A stretch of 27,122 nt of DNA from JAIYDQ01 sp031411055. GTDB taxonomy: Bacteria > Planctomycetota > Planctomycetia > Pirellulales > Pirellulaceae. This document shows, one piece after another, positions 1 through 12,200 of this stretch. Numbering within the stretch: the stretch's first letter is position 1; the number at the start of each line of letters is the position of its first letter. Position numbers and translations under genes: made by a program. Location: contig JANOAI010000340.1 of the NCBI GenBank assembly GCA_031411055.1, positions 1-27,122 of the forward strand, read 5' to 3'. The notes below the pieces were generated by a model. The model had not been told where the DNA came from, searched no databases, and saw only the letters and a program-made list of their open reading frames with translations.

Positions 1-60
1 GCGTTAGTGGCGATCATCTATTTATGTTTTATTCTATGATTAATCAAACTTTGCTCGGGC

Positions 61-3000
61 TTAAACCTTTTCAACGTCCAAATTCTTTTGCGCATTAAGC
101 GACTCGCGTCCATAGTCGAGGTCTGCATCGAGTTGCTCAGAAGCGAGTCGCACGCTAGCGATTGCTCGGGCTAAGGCAAAACCAGACTTTTGTTTGAGGC
201 GTCTATCCGCAAAACCGGTTTCCGCCCCGAAAACGTCCTTCGCGTAGTCAAGATGAACGACCGACATTTTTCCATCGAACTCGTCTTGTCGCTTTTCATC
301 CCAATAGTCTAACTCGCGAAAAATACGACTCATTTCGACACTGCTTCGAAAAGATTCGGCAAGCTGAGGAATTTGATCGAGCTCGTTAGCCTGATCCAGC
401 TTTTCCTGATGGTCAGCTTCAATTTTCGAAACAGGATTGTCATTCGTCGGATGATTTCGGACATATTCCTCGACGGCAGGCCCTAGGTCACCGCTGAACA
501 TGACCAACGGATCATCTCGATTTAGCAAGTTCTTGTTGTTGTTGTAGTGATCGTTGAGCTTGAGTGTTAAATGAGAAAAACTCTTCAGGAGAAAAGTTCC
601 CGTTTCGTTGTTCGCCTTCGCATACGCTCCATTGAGCTCTCGATTCAGGAAGAATCGCAACCCGTTATAGCCCGACTTTTGGGATTCGTTCCACAAACCT
701 GATCCATGGAGGAAATCTTCGTTTCGCATGTCACGTCGTGTCCTAGCAAGGGCCGTTTCAAAACTTGCTTCTGCTCGTGCATGGTCCGCAATAAGCTGGA
801 AATGAGCATCGCCTGCAGCATATATGTATTTCGCGTCGGCTATCTCATAGGAATAGTCTCGATTAGATTTTTCTTGTTTGTCACTCAAATCTTTGCCAGC
901 TTTGGAAAGGGCGCGGCTCGATCGCAAATTTGCCGTTCTCATATCTTTAGCCAGGTCAATCGCAATTATCCCTTCGCGCGAAGCACGAGTGAATTCACTG
1001 TGAGCGAGGTTAATTTGATACTGGCTCCAGGGAGTGTTTATGAACTGAAGTTCATCGATGGTCGCCAAATAATAGTCAAAGGATTCGTCGTGAAGGTATT
1101 CGGATTGTGCAATAGCATTCTCTACTTCTGCGTCTTGAATCGCTTTGTTTGATACATCAGCGCGAACGCGATTCTTGGCTGACACGTCTTGAGCCAACCT
1201 AAAATCTGCATCGGCGACATCATGGGCCAGCTTGCGGTCAAGGTCAGCGATTTCTACCGTCTGTTCTGAATCGAGCGAGGCAATCGAAGCTTGCGTATTG
1301 TGCAAATTCTCGCTCAAACCCTTGTCATGCGTGAAAGCTTGGTCGCTGATACTCAAATGTGCGCGATCGAGCGCATCACCAACGTCTCCATGGTATTTTG
1401 AAATGCGATCAACATTTGTTGCTAATTTGAAAGCATTGGTAGCGGATGATTCATCGCGGAAGTATGCCTCGAAGCTAGACGAGAGAACTGAGGAAGGAAG
1501 AATCAACTTAGTTATGTCTCCCGAATCTTGCCAAGCGGCTGACTCTTCGAGTTCAAATCCGCGTCGAAGTTCGATTCGTAGGCCAACAAAATCCTTCGCA
1601 GCGGTGAGATACGAGTCTTCATACTCCTTGCGTGCGGCAATCTGTTTTTTTCGAAGATTCGCCTGAGCTGCATTAAGCGAATACTCGTTCCCGATGCGAA
1701 TGCTTGCTTGACTACGAAGATAGCTCTCTTGTCCTCCGATTCGCAGCAAATCGTGGTCATCGATGGTCTTCGAGACATCTTTGTCTCGACTAAATTGCAA
1801 CTGAACCACCTGTTTATCTCGTTTATACCGTTCCTCGACCGACGATTGTCGATAGATATCATCGGCGTTTGCAACCGTTTCGTCACGTAGATGTCCACGT
1901 ACTATCAATTTTTCTTGGTAGTCAAGCCAGTTTGATGAACCGCCCAGCGATTCTCTTTCTTTGACGAGCCATACATCGAGAGCTGCTTTCTTGCCGTCGA
2001 CAATCTTCATGTCCAGGTTGCGTTGCGCATTGGCAACCGCCTGATTTCGTTCATGTTCATGCTCAACAACCTTCGCGTCGCGAGTGTTTTTCTCAATGGC
2101 GACGAATTCGCGAAAAACCTTATCAGCTTCAGCTTTAGCATATAGGCGATCAATCGTCGCTGCGATTTGTCGTAGAAATATCTTAAGATGATGTTCAGGT
2201 ATTGAGTTGAGCGCGATGGCATACTCGCTATTGGTCGCATTCCACATTTGCGCGAAAACCGAAATCACATCTCTATGCGTATTAAGCGAGTCCATTTCGA
2301 ATCGCTTCTCGGCATCGGCGGTGCGATTTGTGATGAGAGGCTCCACGGTTTGATGCGCGACGAGGTGTCCGTGCGTCAATACAAGTCTTTCAAAAAGACC
2401 AGTGGCTGGAGTATCGTTACAATAGCCCAATTCACTGCAACGTCCCTGATAAACGCTGAGGCTTGCAAGGAAGTTGTAGTAGTCTTCGTTGTGGTAGAGG
2501 AGCCCATCTCTGGTCCAAACGTCGTTGAAAAGTTTCCACGCAACTTCCGTTGCGTCATTCCATGCTTGGTTAGATTTTTCGCGATAGACCCTAAGTTTTT
2601 CTGAGTATTCGTCGGGGATTGTTTCCGAGAGCGCCTTCGTGTAAGCAAGATCAGCAAGGCGAAAGGCTTCTTTGCGCCGACGGTCGGCAAGGTTGACTTG
2701 ATTCGAAAAGGCTAGTTGAACATCGCGATCTTTTTCCTCCTTCAATTCTTTCGAACTCCGTTCGATTCCTTCCAATTCGTCCCTTGCAGCCTGCCTCAAG
2801 TCGAGGAATGTTTCGTCTTGCTCAATATCAAGGGTGGGGCCTGAATAGGTTGGAATCGCAAGTCGCAACTTGGGCTGTGTGCTGTCATCCGGTATGACCG
2901 CAAGGCCATAGTCGGGTAGATCTGGAAGCGAAAAAGCTTGGAAGTTGTAACTCTGCGTGTCTCCAGGAAACGTGGCAAGCGACGACTGAAAGGCGTATCC

Positions 3001-3240
3001 GGCAACAACCAGGGCGGCTTGAAGATCGCTTTGAGCTTCTAGCTGTGCGGCTTTGACTTGAGACTCGGCTTGGCGAATGGCTGCATTGCGCTGAGCATTT
3101 GCTGACGACGATTGAGTGTCAAGTACTCTGTCCGATTGTCGATCAATGTTAAGTCGGTTGATTCGTGCATTCGTACCGTTAAGTGTTGTCTCAAGCTGCG
3201 ACTGTTCAACCAGTTCCATCAGATCGACCAATTGCTGGGC
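61..3240 (-). other. C-terminal ~1,060-residue charged helical domain of the giant protein
   Basis: From about residue 3672 to the end, the giant protein changes from beta-rich, Gly/Asn/Thr-rich sequence to sequence dominated by Ala, Asp, Glu, Arg, Lys and Gln with helical periodicity (for example AEASFETALARTRRDMRNED). Pro and Gly are rare, and one Cys pair (RCSELGYC) is present. It looks like extended coiled coil or helical bundle. It stays in one uninterrupted frame, so this is a fused domain and not a neighbouring gene. I recognise no family. Confidence 0.6.
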
Positions 3241-6200
3241 TGCTGGACCATCGGGGTCGGTCGAATAGACAAAGCTAAACCTTTTCCAACCGCTACCGGG
3301 GGATTGGCTTCCAATCGATGGGGCGAAGTCGACGGACAGTAAGCGTTGATTGCCAAGTTTGGCCGTATCGAGTTGGACGATAAATTGGCCGTTATTGACG
3401 ACCGTAGAGCCGTCGACGCTGCCGTCACCATCGAGGTCATAGGAAACGTTGGTCGTCGAACTCGTTGAAGCGCCAACCACCGTTCCTCGAATTCTCGGAA
3501 TCGAAGTGCTTCGATCATTGGTCGCCGAAGATCCCGTATCGTTTTCCAATACAAGATCAGTAATGGCAAGTGACGGATTCGCTGACGGTAATAACGTAAA
3601 CGAAAATGGAAGCCCGTTAGGCTCGCTAGACCACGGGCTGAAATGCAATTCCCCTGCATTCGCTTCAATTCTGGTTCGAGCGGAAACTTGAATATTGCTG
3701 CTGCTCGGTAACAAACCGTTACCTGGGAATGACCAAGTGCCGTTCGACTGAACGCGAAGCAATAAATCCGCCGTGAAGTCACTGTCAAAATCGAGTTCGA
3801 CAAAGGCATTTCCTGGATGATCGCTTCGATCTACGTTCCCCATTAAACGCGGGTCGGTCGTAATACGATCACTTGCCGATTCACCATCATCGTTGGTAAG
3901 TTGAAGTGTTGGCACATTGACAGCAATTGCGGACTGATCAACGTGGACGTCTGAATAGACAAAGTCAGATCCGATGATCCACTTTCGCGTAACGTTATCA
4001 AACTCTCGAATACGCACTGAAAGTGTGAAGGAACCTTCAGGGAGCCCTGTGAGTGGAAGGCGGAAACGCCCCTGACGATCGGTAGTTGTGGTCCAGTCGG
4101 TCGACACATCGTTACCGTCGAGATCTACCTCAACAAAATGCCCGTCCAATTGTTGGTCGTTCGTAATCCGACCGTACAACGTGGGGCTTTGAAGGCGCGA
4201 CTCCGAATCGATGGCAAGATCGTCGAAGGTCACATCCCGGATTACCACTGGTTCGTTGTTCGATGCAGTCTGGAGTACAAACGCCAGGGACGTCCATGCT
4301 CCTACAATCTCACTTCCGTTCGCCTGACTAAATTCAACGGCTCGGACCTTAACGGTTTTACTACCAAATGTCGAATAGATTGGCGTGTATAAGAATGTCC
4401 CTTGAGGATCGGTAAAAATAGTCACGTCGGCTCGATCCAATCCGTCGTTGCCGTCGAGATCGATCTCGATGGGAAGTCGTGATGCAGAACCGTCGTTACT
4501 TACCTGACCGAAGATTGTTGGATTGAGGGTCGTAAAATCTCCTTCCAACCCCGTATCGCTTATAAGTCGCAGTTGAGTTGTCAGGGGCGGTTGGTTTGTG
4601 GTCGGCTCATACGTAAATTCGAAAGGAACCCAATCGCTGCTAACGATTTGGCGAATTCGCGGTTCGTAGTGTGAGGCTTGAAGATAAACGGTCTGGGATA
4701 CGTTGGGAGTGAGCCCTGATGGCGAGAACTGAAATTTGCCGCGACTATCGGTGAAGAAATCCCCTTCGACGTTCCCTTCAATCGAATGGCTCCAACGAAT
4801 TCGACTGGTGGTGCTGTAACTCCCTTGCCCAACAGCGCCTTGAATGGTAATTCGGGAAGAACGATGGTCCGTAGAGTTCGCTCCGTTGTCTTCTGTTAGC
4901 CGCATATTCGAAATCGCAATAGGCTGACTTACCCGGGAAAGCCTTGTGATCTCGATCGAGGTAGAACTGTGTTCGTACCCTTTGAAAAACGGATTCCATC
5001 GGATAAGTCGAGCATTGATCGTGACGGAAGTCTGGTCATCGGCAGAAATTGGTGGAGTGTACGTGAATCGGCCCAAAGAATCAGGCTTTCGAACAGCAAC
5101 GACCTGAGTGTCCGAACCAATGAAAAATTCGACCGAGTATCGATCGAAGCTGTCTGCTGCGTCATCGAGCGAATCGATCAAACCATCGAGTTTTACGTTT
5201 GATGAACGACGATCTTGATTGCTTGCTCCATCGTCGCTATGCAGTGAGAGTTGGAAAGCAGGGACTGGTCGGCTTAGCAATTCAAAGTCTAGACCCCAAG
5301 TTAACGCAGTTCCGATAGAATCGCTTGCGTAAAGCCAATTTCCCGAGACGCTATCAAACGCCGTAACCCGCGCCAGGACCGCATTGCTTCCAAGCAAAGC
5401 CGGGCGGACCGAGTATTCAAAATGTCCGTTCTCATCAACAAGTATCCTTGTCGGTTCCGGGCTGTTGTTAATGGTGAGTTCGACGTAGACGGACACGTTC
5501 GAGTCTGAACTCAGCGTCAGTCGCCCTTTTATCGTTGAATCGTATGTCGTGGCGACTAGCTGATTGAGCATCGCATCGGCAAGTGGGGATTTCAATTCGA
5601 TGATAAGGTCGTTGGGTAACGAAACTGGCTTGAACGTCACGGTGAGCGTTTTCCATGGCGTTCGAACTTCGCCAGACTCATCTTCAAAACGTCGTACTCG
5701 ATACGTTACAACCTTGTCGGAAGGAAGTTGGTCCAATCGAACTACAAACTCTCCTTTTGCGTCGGTCGTGAACGTCTGCTTTGGTGCGAGTGGATCGGTA
5801 CCTAGTCGCAAGTCGACTGTAAAACTACCGACTGAAGAACTATCGTTCTCTTCAATTGGCCCCGGTTCTCGGACAATTCCGCGAAACCAACCAACTGGCG
5901 ACAAATCACTCGACAAAGCTGGAGCAATCGGTTCAAAATCGGCATCTTCGATCGAGGCCGTTAGTGATGGATAGGTCGCTTGATTGAACTCGTACGATCG
6001 CCATGTCGAATCGGAGGTGGTATCTAGATCTTCGATGACACCGTTGCGCACCAATCGATAGTAGATGGTGGTAAGTCCTTCGCGATCGGTGAAACTCGGG
6101 TCAAAATCCGAGGGGCGATAGAACAAAGAACGCGAAGGTGCAAAAATGCGAACACTTCCGATTGGCGGATCAGAGTCGGCGGGCGTTTCCGAACCATGGT

Positions 6201-9200
6201 GGAACTCGACGACGACATTATCTTCATTGGATATTAGTCCATCGAGACCTACGCGAAAGTGATCGATATAAGCAGGTTTGGAAGGGTCAAGAGCTGAAAC
6301 CAAGATCATTTTTGGGCGAAGGACGAGATCGGATTCCGTGACAGGTGACGCCTTCTCGTTCCAGTAACGCCATTCTTGTTTCGTTTTTGGCGAAGCAACA
6401 GGAAGGTCGTTTACTTTCAAGCGATAGTAGAGCTGGAATCCGGCTTCATCGGGTCCAAGGTTCAGTTCACGAGGAAGGAATCCGGGATCATAGACGTACT
6501 TTCTAAACCGCTCGGTGATCTCTTCGACCGCGTCCGGAGTCGTGTTTTCATCAGGAGCTTCTTCCCCCTTATAAAATTCGACGAAGACACGATCAAAGTC
6601 TTCAGGATTTGGAGGCCCGATCGTTGTGGGTTTTTCTCGGAAGAAAAAGTCTGCTTGAAATTCGAATGTATAGTCGAGGAGTGTTTTTGCGTTTCGAGCG
6701 ATCTCGCGGATGGGTGGATCAGCAAAACCAAGCCGTTTATCGTTGTTATCAAGCTTGTAGAAGATTGAAAGTTTGGTTGGGATCGTTGAGCTTTGCTCGT
6801 CTTCGATCTTAAAAACGAAACTGACATGACGAGGCGGCGTCGCTATAGAAGCAGGAACATACGTCAGGCCTCGACGTACGATCTGAGCACGCGATACTTG
6901 CGATCCTGCCGCCAAGACAACCGAAGTCGATTGAGGGTCCGACGGATCTGCGCCGAGTTCCAAGCTTCCGGAAAGCGGGAGGGGAGCGGTTTGATCGGCA
7001 ATGTTGTAGAGTTCCACCGAAGGAGGTACAACCAGTGTAAGCACTGGGTCATAGATTTCGTCGATATCTTGGTAGTGGAAATCCTCCCATCGAATCGCGA
7101 CAGGCGTGGAAGGATAGTTTTCAATTGCTTTGACATCGCCGTAAGCAAAAGGCGGATCGTTGACTGGAACTACTGTAACAGTCACGGATCGCGTCGTTAC
7201 GTGAAGTCCATCGCTAACGCTGATTGTGATAACCGACGTACCGGTTTGATTCGCGTAAGGAAGAAATCGAACACGGATTTTCCCGTCAGGCGTGACATTA
7301 GCTGGCGAGCTCTCAGGGGTATCGAACGATGGCCGATCAACAACAGCGATCCTATCGGCGGCGAGCAAGCTAGGATTCGAAGAAGTAAATGTAAACTTCC
7401 ATTCCGGCTCTAGCGTATCATCGTCCTGGATTTCTAGGACGAGAGGTTCGCTCAGTTGATCTTCCAAAACTGTGATTCGTGGCGTGAACAACAAGTCGGT
7501 TTCACGATACCTGAGGGTCGAAAAATCGGGTGCCGTGTTCGGTGTCGTGTTCGCGGGAATATTGAAAGTAAAACTATTGCTTTGGAAGGCTAAATCCTTT
7601 CCGCCATCGAGTACTCCACCGCGGTCACGAACTCGGAAACTGAAGGTCACATTGAAGGAACTTTTAGAACGGCTGAGCGTGGGATAGAACCGAAGGTTCG
7701 GTATTTCGTTGGCCGAAATCTCTCGACCAAGTGGGATTTCATTTTCGACGTACTCCATCGATCCGGACAATTCGCGTAGTTTGAGGACGCCTGCGAGCGA
7801 CGTGACGCCGTTTATGGTCGTTGTCGGCAAGCTCTCGATTCGAATCGACTTCAGTTGGTTGGCTGGGTTACTCTGAACGCCCTGCAATCGGAAGTCTGTG
7901 ATGCTGAACTGATAAGGAATGGATGTTCGTGCTAGAGTTCGCGTTTCGTGGAATCCAACCGGTGCTTGATTCACGGCCTTCACATGGAAGGTAAAGTTCG
8001 CCGGAGACGCATCGATATCTTTCCCATCTAGAAAAGTTCCCTCGGCATCGCGCACCGCAAATCGGAAGGAAGCGGTGTAATCTTGCAACGCAGTCGCGTT
8101 CGGCACGTATCGAAGCGTGGAGAGCTGGTGTTCGTTGACGACCTCACCCTCTGTGACGTCTCGAAAGTTATCGCCGGAGAGAACTATTTGCAAGCGTCCC
8201 GACGTGCCAACAGGCAGGTTCGTCAACTTGATGGACAACAAGCGTCGGTTAGGATTTGCCGGAGTATCGGTATATGTAAAATCGGCAATCGAAAGCGAAT
8301 GGGGCTGCGTATTCAATATCGACCGCGATTGGTCCACGCCGTTGGGAGCTTGGTTTGTATCGAACCGATAGAGCTCATTTCCATATTCGCTATTTGCCAA
8401 GGTAAAGTAATGTGTTCCTTGGACGCTTAGGAAGTGACTTGGAAAAATTTGCCCGAATCCTGGATTTCGGTCGTTAGATAGTCTTCCGGCGATAACCTGC
8501 AATGAACCTGCGACAGGTTTGGCAGTGCAAATTGCCAGTCCGTTATCGAGATCAAAAGCGTTGAAATGAAGAGTTCCGTTTACGTTAAACAATTCGCTTG
8601 GATTTGAACTTCCAATGACCAAACGACCGTCCGGGTCGTAAGTGTCAATGCCATTTAGGTCAGCCGCTAGGAACGTCCCCGAAGCGAAGCCATTTGATGC
8701 CCAAAGCTCTCTTCCGTTCTCGAGTGTCTCCGCTGCAAAAAAGAGCGTTCCTCCAACGTTCGTTAGGCTACTAGGGTTTGAGCTTTCCGAAAACGGATAA
8801 TTCTCGTCGTCGCCCGTCGGATTGATGTCTGCGACCAACTCGATCTCAAGAGAGGAAGGTGTGTTGTTCGGGGAAACCTTCCAAAGTTCGCGTCCATTCT
8901 GCTTGGAGTATGCCGTAAAAAACAAAGTTCCGTTAACGTTCGTTAAGTCCGATGGGTTCGAGTCACCAATAACAGTAACTTCGTAGGATATCGGGTAGTC
9001 GAAGTAACCAATTTCCGGATCGTAGCGAGTCTCGTATCCGTAGCGAGGCTCGCCCCAATTTCCGCGAAGATCGTCGACCATAAACGTGCCGTCAATCGTA
9101 CCGTCGGACGTCCAAAGCTCGCGTCCATTCGTGTCGCTAGTTGCCGCGAAATAGAGCCGATTGCCAACTTGTGTGAACTCGGATGGATTTGATCCGCTTT

Positions 9201-12200
9201 CCAGGGAGATGTTTTTTAGTAGATGTGTACCGTTGGTTGTGCCATCGGAAATCCATAGCTCTGTACCGTATTGCTGTGTATAAGCACTGAAGATGAGTTT
9301 GTCATTCAGGTTGGTAAGCGAATCAATCGCGCTGAAATCGTAATAGAACGGAAATTCAAAGACTCGGTTTGTTCCAATTGATGTTCCATCCGTCCGCCAA
9401 AGATCGCTTCCGCCACTCTGTCGCTGGGTCATAAAAAAGAGTGTCCCATTCGCGTTCAACAGGTTGGATGGATTCGAGCTACCATTCCATTTCAAATCGC
9501 GAACGCGAAACGTTCCTAACGTCGTACCGTCTGTACGCCATAGCTCTCTACCAGCTACCGGATCCGTTGCGACAAAATAGAGCGTTCCACTAACGTCGGT
9601 GAACCATTTTGGATCAGAGCCAGATATCCCCCCGAAAATATCCTTAACAAGCGTTACGGCCGGGTTATCGTTAACCGGCTGCGAATTTCCAGATTTAGAA
9701 ATATTTATGACGAAACTGTCCGCAATTTGGTCAAGATCTTCACCGCCGAGCAAGCGTCCTCCATCATCACGAACACGAAATCGAAAGAATGCCATCGAAT
9801 TGCGTTCATAAGTTGAGCTTGGTTCAAAACGAAGGGAATCAATGTCACGAACAAAAATCTCGTCGTTGACCAAAACTGGACGCATCTTTCCGGCAATTGT
9901 GATCGTTAACTTGCCTTTCGCTTCTTCAGGCAGGGAATCGATGATAACGCTCATCAAAGCATTTGAGTCGTGCCAGTCGTCGACCACGAAGTCCTTCGTC
10001 GAGAACTTATACGGCGTGTCATGGCTTATTGTGACAGATCTGCCGAGACCTCTCGGCGCGTGATTTGGAACAATCTTCCAAAGCTCTTGACCGGTGCCGG
10101 ACTGAAGGCGCGGAAAGTAGAACGTCTCATCAATTTCCAGAAGGTCTGCTGGCAATGTCGAACCGAATCCAGGATTTTCCTCAGGTGGTAGAGGCCGCGT
10201 ACCAGCGGACGTTCCATCGGAGACCCAAATGTTTTGTCCTTGTCCTGGAGTTCGGGCGGTAAAATAGAGTAAGCCATTGACGTTTCTTAGCGCCCCTGGA
10301 TTAAAGCTATTGCCAAACGTAGATGTTCCGCTCGGCGGAGCAGTGATACTTTTGACCTTCAAGGTTCCAGTACCAGTTCCGTCCGACTTCCAAAGATCGC
10401 GTCCCGAACTCGATTCGGCTGAAAAAAAGAGGACCCCATCAACGTTGGTCAGTTGATCTGGAGAACCGCTGTTGACAGGTAGCGAAAGTCCCGGACTGAT
10501 GATGCGGTTAAATGGCAATGTATCGTATACAAGCTCAGGACCTTGATCAGCGACTTTCCACAGTTCGCGACCTTGCGCAGGTGTTTCCGCCGCAAAGAAA
10601 AGCGTCCCATTGGAATTGGTCAGACCACGAGGGGATCCACTGCCGATGCGGGTTCGATAGCCGGAAACCGGATAAGTATATTCTTCATAGCCCGATAGGT
10701 ATCCGTAGTAGTCGAAGGTCGGGCGTGTTATCGTCCGGTCTTCGGAATAGTAGTAACTTTGGTTGGGTGTCAGATCGGCGACTAAAAAGGCACCCTGCTG
10801 ATTCTTTTGATGAGACCACAATTCGTTTCCATTTGATGCAGTCGTGGCCGCGAAATAAAGCGTATCGTCTACGACGACCAATTCAGTTGGATTGGAACTT
10901 TCATCTGGATCAATGTCGGCGACGAGATCCAGCGAATTGGAAACGCTATCAAGACGCCAGAGCTCGGTTCCCCAGGAGTATGTATACGCCGTGAAGTATA
11001 GCTGCCCATTGAAATTGGTTAGCCATGCGAGCGAGGGTTGACCACTATCTGCCGGAAAACTTCCGACGAGAACTGTGCCTGAATCTGTTCCGTCGGACTT
11101 CCAAAGTTGGCTTCCTCCCTCTGGAATTTCCGTGACGAAAAAGAGGTTTCCATTCACGTTTGTCAGCCAAGATGGATGTGAACTACCATCGACAGAAATA
11201 TCTTTAACTAGGGTCGTGCCACCACGCGTCCCATTCGACTTGAACAGTTCTTCCCCGTACTGGCCATCTGAAGCGGAAAAATAGAGCGTTCCGTTTACGT
11301 TTGTTAGCCATCTTGGATCGGAACTACTGTCGCCAGAATTTATGTCGGAAACAAGGTTGGCGATTGCCGATCTGCCTGGGGCACGAGTCAAATCGCTGGT
11401 TTCAACCGCCAAAGAAATCGCTCGAGCCGTTTGATCATAGTTAAGACCACCCTGATTCGTCCCTCCGTCGTCCAGGACAGCAAAGCGAAATTCGGTTTCG
11501 TAATCATCTCTCGCTTTGTTCGATGGCGAAAAAGTTAGGTGAGTGATTGAGTCAACGGGAATTTCTTGTCCGGTTCGAACACGTGCTCCGAACAAGCGAA
11601 GTGAGCCATGTTCTTCGGGCGGGAGTTGTGCGATTCGCACACCTCGGAATTGGTTACCATCAATAAGATCTTCGAATCCAAAGTCAGACGGCTCGAATGA
11701 TAATGTCGTCCCTTGGACTACGGACATGGTTTTTCCGTATCCGCGAGGGGCGTCATTGACACTTGCAATATTGAAATATGCAAAGTTGGCAACTGGGTCG
11801 AGCGGACTCCCGATGGCTTCTATACCGTCATCACGGACTTGAAAAGTAAAGCGTCCAAGCCCGTCTCCGTTCCGGTTTTCCCGCGGGAGAAACGTCAGTC
11901 GAGATTGATCAATTCCTCCATGTACGTCGATTTCATCGCCTGGCGCTACCAAGTCGCCATCAAATAGCAAGTCGCCATCGTTGCTTGATGGAACTGTGGT
12001 GATGACGACAGACTTAAAAGCGTTTCGAGGAATATCATGTTCGTCACGAAACCCAAAGTCTTCTTCTCGGAGGACGTATGGGACGTCTTCCGAAATCTCA
12101 AACACGGCATTTCTTCCGTCGGGCGGTTGGTTTACTCCTTGGACCGAATAGGAAAACGTTGCTGGCGTACTGATATTTTCTCCGCCGAACAGAGTGCTCC

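Noticed and set aside
1..60. Terminator for the giant gene at the window edge
   Set aside because: Only a TGATTAATCA palindrome (37-46) is present, with no stem plus T tract; any terminator probably lies outside the window.
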